From: Nemertoderma westbladi
Lineage: Eukaryota; Xenacoelomorpha; Nemertodermatida; Nemertodermatidae
Direction: 5' to 3'
Assembly (NCBI GenBank): GCA_032718475.1
Contig: JAUCBJ010006966.1
Location: forward strand, 1 to 51,094
Length of the DNA: 51,094 nt
Shown here: one piece after another, positions 21,779-34,225 of the stretch
How positions within the stretch are numbered: position 1 is the first letter of the stretch
Layout of the letters: each line of letters begins with the position of its first letter
The notes under the pieces: model-generated
Databases searched by the model: none
What the model saw: the letters and a program-made list of their open reading frames with translations, nothing else
What the model was told of the DNA's origin: nothing
Position numbers and translations under genes: made by a program

Positions 21779-23845
21779 CAGTAGGGAACACATGCCCAAA
21801 CAGGCAGTGCAGACTTTGCAAAATGCACTGCCATATTAGGCAGTTTTAGCCTAAATTTCTGATAAAATGTCAATTTTTATTAACTTCCTGCTTGAAGGGC
21901 CCCTTTTTTATTTCATGGGATGAAAATATAATATGTATTGCAAGGTAAATGGAAAATTTGGTAGACTTTCACAGTTGGGTTTTAGAGACATCAGACTTTG
22001 AAAATTGCTAGTCAAAAGCATGCACTGCCCAAAATAGCAGTGTTCTGCTTAATATAGCAGCATACTGTTTGAACTAGCAGTACAATGCTTAAAATGGCAG
22101 TGCAAAATCAGAAAATGCATTCAGCATCAGCATTACATACAATTCAGCAATTCTGATGGAAACAATATATATATATAAATAACCAATATTCAACAGATTT
22201 TATAAATCAATTTTTCACAGTTTGAAACACCAGTAGAACTGGGAGAGTTGGAAAAAGAAAGACCCGATCATATTTCTCCTGAATTTGTAAATAATATATC
22301 TGTATATTGTTTGTTGGTTTGTATTGTATTCTCTATATCCGTTACTATTGTCGAATGAATGACTTTGTATGTGTTTTAATCTACGTACTCCTATTGCCTA
22401 TTGTAAACATAAACGCTCATCTCAGTTTTAGCTTAATTTATACTATCGCAATATTAGCTTGTTAATTTTAATTTTTAATTTGTAATATTTTTATATTGTA
22501 GATATTCAGTCATTATGTTTGTTTTACTTGTGGCTTACTCTAATGTTTTACTATTGACGTTTTAACCTATCAGCCAGCTTATTGTACTTGTACACAAAAA
22601 TATTAGTATCAAATTTTGCTTTAAAAAAAATAAACTGTTGCAACATGTGTTTGTTAGAATATATTATCTTTATCTTTATTATTATTTTTTATTTATGTTG
22701 GTTTTACTCATTGCTCACTCTATATTTTACGTTTTCCATCTACTGTAAAACCAACATAATACTGTATCAATTTACAATTAATTGATTTATATATATCAAT
22801 TTTAGATTACTGGTCAGCCGGTAAGTCATACTGTATTAAAATTCTAGTTTATTATATAAATTTTGTGTGTGAACGTGTAAATCTAAATATAGGACTATTT
22901 TGTAGTATCTAAATTGGATTTAATTATTTCTTACTAATGATCTGATGACTTCTTATACAGTAATTTGTATTTTGTTAACAAATAATGCCTTATCAGTTAA
23001 TCCTTAAACAGTGCCTTATAAGAAATTTATTTCTACATCCATAAATTACTGAATTATTAAACAATAAATTAATCAAGGGGAGGTAAATTTCTGTACAGAC
23101 CCCTTAAAGATATGACAGTTTTAAATATGATTTATATTAGGCCTAATGATTTTATTACTAACTATTTACTATCAATAATTATCAGTTACCATATCAATCA
23201 GTCAATAAACATAAATTTTATCATTAGCGAACCGTAACTTTTAATATTAACAAACTATAGGCCTATAATACATATTGTTATAATGGCCACATAATCAGTA
23301 TATTAATATTTTATACATTATAATAAATATATTAATAAATTACCTGTCAGTGACTGTGTAAATTGTTAACCAGTTAACTGAATAACTAACAAAAACAAAA
23401 TATATAAATTGCTTTCAAAAGGATAGGCTTATATACTGTAGATAGATAGGCTGCTTAGCAGATACAGTACAGACAGAGATAGATAAACTCTGAAGGACTG
23501 AAGGATGCCTGGCATTGCCAGGCTCTCCAGCTCTCCTACAGTCAGTCAGAAGGAATTAATTCAATACCATAACTGCCATTTTAGGCAGTGCATGTTTTTG
23601 ACTTGCAATTTTCAATGTCAAATATCTCCAAAACCCAACCATGAAACTCTTACCACATTTTGTATTTACCTCCAATATATATCATATTTTCATCCAATGA
23701 AATAAAAATGGGGCCCTTCCAGCAGGAAGTTGATAAAAATTCACATTTTATCCGAAATTTAGGGTAAAACTGCCTAATATGGCAGTGCATTTTTCAAAAA
23801 TGGCAGTGCGTCTGTGCTGCCAATTCGGGCATGTGTTCCCTACTG
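21779..23845. mobile_element. Non-autonomous inverted-repeat element with CAGTAGGGAACAC ends and GCATG duplication
   Basis: The ends are long imperfect inverted repeats of about 270 bp (21779-22050 and 23570-23845). They start with CAGTAGGGAACACATGCCC, and both contain CACTGCCATATTAGGCAG, AACTTCCTGC(T) and GGGCCC blocks in opposite orientation. GCATG flanks the element at 21774-21778 and 23846-23850. The interior is AT-rich with no transposase. The superfamily is not clear; a 5-bp duplication is uncommon. Confidence 0.
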
Positions 23846-24048
23846 GCATGTTACATTACAGCATTATAAGGTGATGCTTTGCTTACAGCTGTACAGGCTT
23901 ATATAGATAGGCCTCCTATCAGCCTATTCCTTTATTCAGTTGATAAATTTACCGAACTGAAGCCGAATGCGGGCGAATATATATATATGCCAATTCCCAT
24001 TATGCATAGGGCGCTTCCTGGCTTCCCCCCACTGTCCCAAGATATTAA

Positions 24049-24360
24049 ATAGGCCTGCTATCACTATCAGCCTATCCCCTATTGAAAAGTTTTACATGTA
24101 CGCCGAGCACGTTCGGCGCAGCACTAGAACTTGCGCCGGGAGCTGGCGCAGTAATGTGCTACGCCGGGCAATGAGCCGGAAGGGTCGGCGCAGAGATGTG
24201 CATGATGTGCTACGCCGGCGGAGCACTGGCAATGGTAGAGATGCTGCACTCGGCGCAGCAGGCGTCGAAATATTCCCGGCGTCGACGCTGCAGAAATTGA
24301 CCCAGCGCCGGAGCAGGAATCAGCCCAGCACACCCGGCGTACATATTTGCCTGGCGCAGA
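24049..24360. repeat. GC-rich GGCGCAG-motif block, left partner
   Basis: This is a GC- and CpG-rich island with many GGCGCAG/GCGCCGG words, in strong contrast to its surroundings. Its left edge (CTATCAGCCTATCCCCTATT, GAAAAGTTTTA, GTTCGGCGCAGC) is the inverse of 31060-31110. The two blocks therefore form a widely spaced inverted pair around the foldback element. Confidence 0.
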
Positions 24361-24364
24361 AATC

Positions 24365-27300
24365 CAATAGTATCTACATCATTGTCCAGAATAGGGTGTT
24401 TCCCTTCACTTCTAAGGGGCTTTCTATTATTCCTACCTGTCCCAAATACGTTGTGTAATGATTTCCAACCTGTCCAATATAGGGGCATCCAATCAAATCA
24501 TCATATGAGCCAACTCCTCTTCATCGGACCAATACCAACATTCCTCAAGTTAGGCATCTCCCTTATTGGCTATATAATGTAAAGGTTAATGGAAAATTCC
24601 ACTGATATATATATAATCCAAGTGTCAACTACGAATCCAGGGCTCATTATAACAACCTATACTGGACAGAGCAACGTATTTGGGACAAGAGCTTGTTGAG
24701 GTATATGTACAGTGGAAATTCCCATTCTAATTAAGAGCATTTGGAATACTTGTTCCCTAGTTATGGTTAAAGATATACTGTGGGTGCCTTGCAAATGGCC
24801 TGTAAGACTGTGATGCATTATAGGCTATAGTGTCATCATAGTCACGTTATTTAATTTCATGTTGTAGAATTTATTCATATTGTGCAATTTATTCATGTTG
24901 TGCAATTTATTCATTGTGCAATTTATTCATATGGTGCAATTTATTCACTTTATAATAAATCTAAATACATTCTTATATTAATAATTAAATGACAATCAAA
25001 TTAGTGATATCGCAACCTCCTCCCCCGGACACAACTTCATCCCAAATAGTCCTTAATAAGTCTTAAATTTGACTCAAATAGGTTGTTAGTGTCCCATATA
25101 GGGTGTTTGTGTCCCATATAGGTTGATTTTGTCCAAAATAGCCTGTAGCTTTATCAAAATTATTTCAAATAGTTTATAAATGTAAAGGAATACTGAAAAG
25201 AATATCGACTTCATAATCATATCTTTATTTCCAATTTGTCCCAAACAGGTTGTTTATGTCCCATATAGGGTGTTTGTGTCCCACACAAGGTGTTTTTGTA
25301 CCAAATAGCATGTAACTTTCTCAAAATGATTTTACATAGTTTATAAATATGATGGAAATACTCAAAAGAAAATAGAATCCACTATCATAGCTTTAATTTA
25401 AATTTGTCCCAAATAGGTTGTTTGTGGCCCCTGTAGGGTGTTTGTGTCCAGCATATGGTGTGAAGTGCTTATAATGATTTCAAATAGTTTCGAAATGTAA
25501 TGGAATACTCAAAAGAATATAGCATTCACTATCACAGCTTTCATTAAAATTTGTCCCAAATAGGTTGTTTGTGTCCCATATAGGGTGTTTGTGTCCCAAA
25601 TAGCGTGTGACTTTCTCAAATTGATTTTAAATAGTTTCTAAATCTCATGGAATACTCAAAATAATATATAATTCACTACTATAGCTTTAATTTCAATTTG
25701 TCCCAAATAGGTTGTTTATGTCCCATATAGGGTGTTTGTGTCCCATATAGGGTGTTTGTGTCCCAAATTGCGTGTGACTTTCTCAAAATGATTTTACATA
25801 GTTTATAAATATAATGGAATACTAAAAAAAAATAGAATTCACTATCATAGCTTTAATTTCAATTTGTCACAAATAGGTTGTTTATGTCCCATATAGGGTG
25901 TTTGTGTCCCATATAGGGTGTTTGTGTCCCAAATAGCGTGTGACTTTCTCAAAATGATTTTACATAGTTTATAAATATAATGGAATACTCAAAAGAAAAT
26001 ATAATTCACTATCATAGCTTTAATTTAAATTTGTCCCAAATAGGTTGTTTTTGTCCCATATAGGGTGTTTGTGTGCCAAATAGCGTATGACTTTCTCAAA
26101 ATGATTTTACATAATTTATAAAGGAAAAAATATTTTTTTTATTATTCCATTATATTTATAAACTATTACACTAACACCCTATATGGGATAAAAACAACCT
26201 ATTTGGGACAAATTTAAATTAAAGCTATGATAGTGAATTATATTTTCCTCTGAGTATTCCATTATATTTATGAACTATGTACAATCATTTTGAGAAAGCC
26301 ACACGCTATTTGGGACACAAACACCCTATATGGGACACAAACACCCTATATGGGACATAAACAACCTATTTGGGACAAATTTAAATTAAAGCTATGATAG
26401 TGAATTCTATATTATTTTGAGTATTCCATTACATTTCGAAACTATTTGAAATCATTTTAAGCATTTCACACCCTATACGGGACACAAACACCCTATATGG
26501 CATACAAACAACCTATTTGGGACAAATTTTATTTAAAGCTATGGTAGTGGATTCTATTTTCTTTTGAGTATTTCCATTATATTTATAAACTATGTAAAAT
26601 CATTTTGAGAAAGTCATATGCTATTTGGCACACAAACACCCTATATGGGACAAAATCAACCTATTTGGGACAAATTTAAATTAAAGCTATGATAGTCAAT
26701 TATATTTTCTTTTGAGTATTCCATTATATTTATAAACTATGTAAAATCATTTTGAGAAAGTCATACGCTATATGGCACACAAACACCCTATATGGGACAA
26801 AAACAACCTATTTGGGACAAATTTAAATTAAAGCTATGATAGTGATTTCTATATTCTTTTGAGTATTCCATTACATTTCAAAACTATTTGAAGTCATTAT
26901 AAGCACTTCACACCCTATACGGGACACAAACAGCCTATATGGGACAAAAACAACCTATTTGGGACAAATTGAAATTAAAGCTATGGTAGTGAATTCTATA
27001 TTCTTTTGAGTATTCCATGAGATTTAGAAACTAATTAAAATCATTTTGAGAAAGTCATACGCTATTTGGCACAAAAACACCCTATATGGGACAAAAACAA
27101 CCTATTTGGGACAAATTTAAATTAAAGCTATGATACTGAATTATATTTTCTTTTGAGTATTCCATTATATTTATTAACTATGTAAAATAATTTTGAGAAA
27201 GTCACACGCTATTTGGAACACAAACACCCTATATGGGGCACAAACACCCTATATGGGACATAAACAACTTATTTGGGACAAATTGAAATTAAAGCTATGG

Positions 27301-28314
27301 TATTAAATTATATATTCTTTTGAGTATTCAATGAGATTTAGAAACTATTTAAAATCATTTTGAGAAAGTGACACGCTATTTGGGACACAAACACCCTATA
27401 TGGGAAACAAACACCCTATATGGGACACAAACAACCTATTTGGGACAAATTAAAATGAAAGCTATGATAGTGAATTCTATATTCTTTTGAGTATTCCATT
27501 ACATTTAGAAAATATTTGAAATCATTATACGTACTTCAGACCCTATACGTTACACAAACACCCTATATGGGACACAAACAACCTATTTGAGTCAAATTTA
27601 AGACTTATTAAGGACTATTTGGGATGAAGTTAAGTCTGGGGGAGGAGGTTGCGATATCACTAATTTGATTGTAATTAAATTATTATTATACGAATGTATT
27701 TAGATTTATTATATGTGAATAAATTGCACCACATGAATAAATTGCACAATGAATAAATTCCACAATGAATAAATTACACAACATGAATAAATTGCACAAT
27801 ATGAATAAATTGCACAACATGAAATGAAATAACGTCACTATGGTGACACTATAGCCTATAATGCATCACAGTCTTACAGGCCATTTGCAAGGCACCCACA
27901 GTATATCTTTAACCATAACTAGGGAACATGTATTCCAAATGCAATTATTTAGAATGGGAATTTCCACTGTACATATATATACCTCAACCAGCTCTTGTCC
28001 CAAATACGTTGCTCTGTCCAGTATAGGTTGTTATAATGAGCCCCGGATTCGTAGCTGACACTTGGATTATATATCAGTGGAATTTTCCATTAACCTTTAC
28101 ATTATATAGCCAATAAGGGAGATGCCTAACTTTAGGAATGTTGGTATTGGTCCGATGACGAGGAGTTGGCTCATATGATGATTTGATTGGATGCCCCTAT
28201 ATTGGACAGGTGGGAAATCATTACACAACGTATTTGGGACAGGTAGGAATAATAGAAAGCCCCATAGAAGTGAAGGGAAACACCCTATTCTGGACAATGA
28301 TGTAGACACTATTC
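24365..28314. mobile_element. Giant foldback element with 8-bp target duplication
   Basis: An almost complete 3.95-kb inverted repeat, with its centre near 26130. The left end starts (C)AATAGTATCTACATCATTG, and the right end in reverse complement starts (G)AATAGTGTCTACATCATTG. The octamer CAGAAATC flanks it perfectly at 24357-24364 and 28315-28322. Each arm has a unique outer part of about 700 bp and an inner array of 143-171-bp units. No transposase frame is present. The architecture resembles Foldback and sea-urchin TU elements (8-bp duplications, repeat-built arms), but assignment is inference. Confidence 0.
25060..27610. repeat. 143-171 bp tandem arrays forming the foldback arms
   Basis: Each unit contains TTGTCCCAAATAGGTTGTTT, TGTCCCATATAGGGTGTTTG, a TCTCAAAATGATTTTACATAG block and TCACTATCATAGCTTTAATTT. 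Unit starts in the left arm are near 25067, 25238, 25405, 25554, 25697, 25865 and 26033. The right arm carries about ten units in the reverse orientation from 26195 to 27600, so the arms differ in copy number. Confidence 0.
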
Positions 28315-28322
28315 CAGAAATC

Positions 28323-28799
28323 AGCCGAACCTAGCACCAGGCAGACAGTGAGACTGAGACAGCAGACATGCGTTCATCAGACCAACAGCACAGCACCCCA
28401 GCAACACAATAACAACTGGCCATGCAGGAGGCAGAAAGGAAACTCACACTGCAGCACTGGCTGACTGCAACTGGTCATTTATTTACGCGTATTAACCTTA
28501 TGCTGTTATGCAGTAGGCAGGTAGGCTATCACAGTTCCAGCTATCAGCTGATCAGTCATTATTGCTATTGGTCATAGTCAGTTTATTTATTTACATAATA
28601 TTGCTGTATTGTATAAGCTATATTTATATTATATTATATTATTTGGATGGAGACACCGCTGTCATAGAAGCGTATAAATAAAACTGCACATATAATAAAT
28701 CTAATAAATGAAGTTGAACAGTGAATAAAACAAAACGACTTATACTACTGTACTATGGCACTATTGATAATGAAACAATTTATTACCGACACACATGTG
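28323..28799. other. Spacer right of the foldback element, no gene seen
   Basis: No feature was recognised. GCACCAGGCAGACAG at the start continues the sequence interrupted by the foldback insertion. Confidence 0.
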
Positions 28800-29540
28800 T
28801 AACCATTGGAAATTACAGTTCAATGACTCCAAGTGCAAGGTCATGCATAAATCTAGGTTCTAGAAATCCCCAAGCAACTTTTTACACAATGAATGGACGG
28901 ACACTTTTATCGGCAACCGACTGACCGAGGAACGTGATTTTGGAATTACATTTACACCAGACTTGTCCTTCACAGCATCACAGCTCACCGCACAAAGACT
29001 CCAGCCCGCGCCATGCGAGTCGTACATTCAATACGAAGAACTTTTACATATTTGGAAGCTCCGATGTTTACCCTCTGACCCTGTTATACAAATCCTTTGT
29101 TCGGCCTCTCCTTTAATACGACACAGTTGTTTGTTCGCCATTCCTCCGACATGATAAATATTGAACGTCTTGAACAAGTACAACACCGTGTGGTCACTCG
29201 CCTTGTACAGTTGTACTATCGCTGGCTGAGTTGTCATATGAAAACCGACTACCTGCACTCAAACTACCGACATTAATATATCGCCGTGTACTAGCCGACC
29301 TTATAACAACATAGGCCTACAAGTTTATCAACGGGATTGACAAAATTGAGCGAAGTAATTTCTTCCAGTTTCGTTCCTAACTCCACAACAACTTTGTAGA
29401 CAGCGTTGTAAACATTTGGAATCCTTTACCATTACCGGAAAGTGTTGTTAATGCATGCAATACCCTTGGTACTCCATGATTGAGCATATTCAAAAATAGA
29501 CTAGACTGCGAAATGTCCCTTAAAATGAATATATAGTGAT
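28800..29540 (+). pseudogene. Decayed LINE reverse transcriptase C-terminal half
   Basis: Across frameshifts and stops the plus strand shows the usual order of a CR1/L2/jockey-type RT. An N-x-SKCKVMH segment at about 28825-28850 is followed by MNG and an ERDFGI-like block, then LYKSFVRP(L/H). Next come ERLEQVQHRVVTR at about 29165-29200 and an N-x-LP...FK-x-RLD ending near 29510. The copy is heavily mutated and belongs to a different family from the 5623-8166 LINE. Confidence 0.
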
Positions 29541-30820
29541 ACTCCTGTGCGCCAAGTGGCAGTAGCGAAAGCGATATCTTTCGGATACAACGGATACAAT
29601 CTTTCGGATTTATTAAAATCTAGCTACAGTACCTATTGTTTTAATTTTTTCAATCTCAAAAAACATTTTTTTGTGTTAAATTTTAAAATAGTGTTTTTTT
29701 ATGTTTAATTGTTGTCCTATCTTTTGTAGTTACTTTACTTTGCGCGTTTTATTTCAGCAGTAATATTTTACTTAAAGCGACATACTGTACGGTACTACCT
29801 GCGGTACCAAATTTATGTTACGTATAACTACGTATTGTTGTGTTGTATCATATAGAGTATTGTAAACTTGTCCTTATTAATATGTTTGCCTTTAGTACTG
29901 TATGTTGTTGAAGCCCTTGAACCTACTGTTAGTATGCTTTGCCGTTTTTTAATTTAATTTTACTGTAATTTCATTTTTTTTTAATAATTAATATGCACCA
30001 ACTGTAAGTACTGTAAATAAACTATAATTTTAATTATTTTACTAATTTTAATTATTTTACTAATTTTAATTATTTTACTAATTTTAATCATTTTACTAAT
30101 TTTAATTATTTTACTAATTTTAATTATTTTACTAATTTTAATTATTTTACTAATTTTAATTATTTTACTAATTTTAATTATTTTACTAATTTTACCTGAA
30201 TACCATTATCCGTATTTTTATTACACTGTTACAATCAGACAATAGTACATACATACGCTTATTAGCGTACTTTGCAGATATGTGTTCATTTTATTTTAAT
30301 CTACTATACGTGTATGTACATGTGCAAAAATTAATATTTTATTGTTATTCTGGCGATATTAATAACATAACATAACATACAGCTAGTCATTATTCATTCA
30401 GACATACCGTATCTGTAGCATAGGCGTATACCGGACCACAGTACGTAGTATGTAGTAAAGTAGAACGTAGTACATAAATACAAGGACTAGGCCTACTGAA
30501 GTAGTCTTTAATATTCTTTCTGTAATTCATATTGTAACATTTGAGTAATTTCAAAAAATGTACACTTTACTTGACAACAAAAATTTACATGCAGTGTTTC
30601 TTAAGTAGTTGTTTCGTAATGTTACACTTTTTGGAATAAAACAACGTACCTACTGTACTTGTTGCATTTGTCTTTAAGGTTTTCCGTCTCTGTATCCTTA
30701 TTTTCATTTCACCCACCCACAACTTTCGTTCGTTTAAGTAACAACTCGGATTAGTGCAGCTGCAGTATTATAGATAACCGAATAAACTACAGGTACTGTA
30801 CAGTACAGTATAACAGGCAT
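29541..30820. other. AT-rich spacer with an 18-bp array
   Basis: No gene is seen. It contains the 18-bp array listed separately and a short (ATAAC)n run near 30362. Confidence 0.
30027..30196. repeat. 18-bp tandem repeat, about nine copies
   Basis: The unit TAATTTTAATTATTTTAC is repeated nearly perfectly, with a single T-to-C variant (AATCATTTT) in one unit. This suggests recent expansion. Confidence 0.
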
Positions 30821-30839
30821 ATTTTATGTTTTATACCAG

Positions 30840-31110
30840 TCAGCCCGGTGCAGCTTTGAGGAGCCGGTGGAAGATTTTTCACCCGGCGCAGCGTTTTGCA
30901 TTGCACAGAGCCGGCGCAGGATTTTTGCACCTGGCATGGGCGTGGGTTTGCACAGAGCCGGCGCAGGATTTTTTGCACCCGGCGTGGTTTTGCACAGAGC
31001 CGGCGCAGGATTTTTTGCACCCGGCGTGGTTTTGCTCAGAGCCGGCGCAGGATTTTAGGCACCCGGCGCCGCGTTCGGCGCAGAAAATAAAACTTTTCAA
31101 TAGGCTGATA
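30840..31110. repeat. GC-rich 42-bp tandem array, right partner of 24049-24360
   Basis: About four units of 42 bp contain CAGAGCCGGCGCAGGATTTT and GCACCCGGCGTGG. The last part, GTTCGGCGCAGAAAATAAA and TTTTCAATAGGCTGATAGGG, is the reverse complement of the left edge of the 24049 block. The open frames on both strands (30826-31356 plus, 30879-31322 minus) only follow the repeat. Confidence 0.
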
Positions 31111-32390
31111 GGGCCTATGTCTGTTCTGTATGTTGTGATTTGTGAGGGAGCTTTTTTCTTGTTGGAAGCTTGGTGGGAACAGAACAGATACCGGTCAGTC
31201 ACTGATCTATGCCAAAATTGGCATTTTTCAAAATTGGAAGTTTTCATGCCAAAATTGGAATTTTTGATATATTTTCTGTCCAGGGTCAGCCAATATTGGC
31301 TGGGGTTAACTAAATTTTGCAAAAAATTATATTTTGATGCATTTAGAAACTTTTGACGGAGATAAAAAAAAAATTCACCATGCTTTTGGTTTTTTATGAT
31401 TAAAATTTTGATACTGTAACCTCTAGTTCCAAAATTGGAAGTTTTTGACCTGCCGTTTTTGGCATTTTTTATTCTGATAAGAGGAAGAGTAGCTGTAGAC
31501 TGGCAGAGAGAGTGGTTGTAGTTGCTGAGTTGCAGCTTGCAGGCATATATCTGTATATTGGTATATTACCGAACTTTTGTTGTAAATGTGTCAGTCAGTG
31601 TCATGCTGTGACAGCTGTGATGTGACATTATACATTCTAGTGAGTTGCATGTGCTTGTGTGTGTAGTGTAGTATATGGTGTACGTACAGTAGGTACGGTA
31701 CTTCTGTACTTGCACTATCCAATATCCGATCACCTTAATGTTAACCTTGATAAGAAACGCCCTGGGTTGGGCCATACAACAATGTAAGATTTGTTCACAT
31801 TATCAATTTCAATACTTTGTCTCTGTTTGTGTTTAACTATACATTCTGACCTTTTTTTAACAATATTGCTGTACCATAGCTGTGTTAATGTAAAAACGTC
31901 ATCCCCATACTGCCATAGGCCAGCAGCAGACCTTACTGTAAATATTATCACGCTTGAAGGGAAGCGAACTTATAGATCCTACTACCATAATAATAATAAT
32001 AAATAATACATTGCACCGAATTAGCTATTAATTTGCAAATTATAGTTTGTTGGTGAGTAACTAATCGCAACTACTCTCGAGTGTATGACTTATTTGCATT
32101 AGATCATTATAAGTCTGTAAGTACGGGTACTTTTATATGCTTAATTTTAATTGCTTAATGTAAAATGCAACACAGTACAATACTATAATATCAATTGAAC
32201 GTGGCCAGCACTACATGATGTGGGATCTAAGTTCGCCTCTCCTCTAGCAGTCTAGCGTGTGCTAAGGAATTTGTATAAATTGGGATCTAAGTTCACCTAG
32301 TTCGGATCTAAGGCTAAGCTCCTCCAGACTGTCGGATAGGATCTAAGTTCACTTAGTTAGGATCTAAGTTCAACCAGACTGCCAGTTTAG
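31111..32390. other. Spacer with CAAAATTGGA words and GGATCTAAGTTC repeats
   Basis: No gene is seen. CCAAAATTGG(A) words occur at about 31212-31260 and 31428-31440; they resemble the ends of the 37690-40378 element. GGATCTAAGTTC-type words occur at 32222, 32282, 32306, 32339 and 32362, with an inverted version near 31960. Confidence 0.
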
Positions 32391-32411
32391 CCTAGCCCAG
32401 GGGTCAGCCTA

Positions 32412-32560
32412 ATCACCCAACTACACCCAACTTTCACCCAACTACACCCAACTACACCCAACTACACCCAACTTTCACCCAACTACACCCAACTTTCACC
32501 CAACTTTCACCCAACTACACCCAACTTTCACCAACTACACCCAACTTCAACACAACAGCA
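32412..32560. repeat. CCCAACTACA / CCCAACTTTCA minisatellite, left arm
   Basis: Alternating 10- and 11-bp units, CACCCAACTA and CACCCAACTTT, are repeated about a dozen times. The reverse-complement arrays at 34690-34910 and 36960-37140 use the same units. Confidence 0.
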
Positions 32561-32970
32561 TCCAACTTACACCAAACTCTATACTGTATGGCACCTATCT
32601 TCCACAAATTACAATATGTACAGTAACAAACTCTGAACTTCTTTGAGGAATTGCTGAGATATGAACTTTTAAAAGTTGCATGTACTCGTGCTGTATTTTG
32701 CCATCACTGCCCTGCAATTATGAAAATAACTAACTAACATTTTATTTTTATTGCAGGTTGATTCTAGAATAATTGATGAATTTAGCAAAAAATATACAAA
32801 GGAGAGACACAGAGACTATTGACGAACGATCCAGATACCTATAGATGTCTACACATACCACGCATCAAAACTCCAAACTAAGCTACAGTACAAACTAAAC
32901 TGGCGCTGTGGGATTGCGGTGAAAATGAAAACGGTATTGATACACAGGAGGGTCACCGTCACAGCCTTAA

Positions 32971-33680
32971 GGGGGGGGTACACCATTTTGGTCCAAAATA
33001 TGTCGAAATTTTTTTTATGGTCTATTGTAATGCACCATTGAATGGTGTTTCCATATCTGAAAACCGCTATTTAATAGCTCTTTTAGTTTTCAAGTTATGT
33101 AAATTTCCATTTACGGAATCCTATTGAAATTACTATTACTATATATAATGAAAGGTCGATTATCTCCAAAAAAATTTTTTATGAAATTCTCGACTTCAAA
33201 ACCCTACTACTTCTACAATTTTTGAGCAATTAGTCTGAAACTTTCTGTGGGTGTCTAGATAGCCACCCTGCATAAAAGTATCAGGCAACTTTTCGAAATT
33301 TTTTGTTAATAAAATTTAATACTATTTATAAAAAACCTAAAAATTTGCATAAATTTGCAGCGCCACCTAGCGGTGCAGAATTATTTTAACAAAATTTCGC
33401 CTGATAGTTATGTTGCCCCATCTTTGATCTATCATATAAAAAAACTTTCATATGATTAGGTTCAAAACTGTAAAAGCCTTAGGGTTTTAAACGCAACCAA
33501 GTTTTTTTTGTTGTTAACTAGTATTAACTAATATTCAATAGCGAAAAAAAAAAATTTTCTGACCTGTCATGTAGAATAGCATCTTAGGCACCTATATGCC
33601 AAATTTTAGCCAAAATCAAACAATTTTGAAACGCTGAGAGTGATAAATCGAAGAGTTGGCCGAAAATGGTGTACCCCCCC
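32971..33680. mobile_element. TTAA-flanked Kolobok/T2-like non-autonomous element
   Basis: The 23-24-bp terminal inverted repeats read GGGGGGGGTACACCATTTTG at 32971 and, reversed, GGGGGGGTACACCATTTTC ending at 33680. TTAA flanks the element at 32967-32970 and 33681-33684. The other foldback arm has the uninterrupted site with a single TTAA at 36595-36598. That proves insertion after the arms formed. A run of G at the ends with TTAA suggests Kolobok/T2 more than piggyBac. At 710 bp it has no coding capacity. A CTCF-like sequence lies at 33360-33375. Confidence 0.
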
Positions 33681-34049
33681 TTAACGACGAAATCGCATTA
33701 TTGGAAACTTCTGCTGTGGGAATAGCAATGCAGATAATTCGTACAAAGTTAATGGACATAAGTTCTATATTATACAGTATGTTTAATGCAATTATAATAA
33801 TGTAATTATCCTTTATGTATCATAGAATACAAGAAAATAAACTGTAACATTATTTTCAGCTTCTTTATCTTAAACTTTATAGCCTTTATACTGTATTAAT
33901 TAATTTTTAACGAAACAACAGAAATAATTTTAGAACTTTTTACATTTCTCATTACATTTTACATGTCTCAAGTTTACACTCCATTTGGCTCCCTGATCCA
34001 ATCTTAATGGTTAGCAAATAAAGTACTTTCTGTATAATATAGGCGAATA

Positions 34050-34210
34050 ATAAATTTCTCATGGAACCAAAATAATAAACGAAAGATAAGATCAAATTAA
34101 TATAAAGGCCACGAAGTTTAGAATAAAACTGTTGAAAATAAAGACTACTGTATGTTACAATCTTTCTTGTAATATGATACAAAGGATAATTATAATATTT
34201 TATTGTTAAA
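34050..34210. repeat. Extra inverted copy of the foldback inner arm
   Basis: TTAATATAAAGGCCACGAAG, GTTGAAAATAAAG and ATGATACAAAGGATAATTA resemble the right arm at 36133-36480. They are inverted relative to the left arm at 33800-33950, so the left half has its own smaller palindrome. Confidence 0.
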
Positions 34211-34225
34211 TTTCTGAATTACCGT

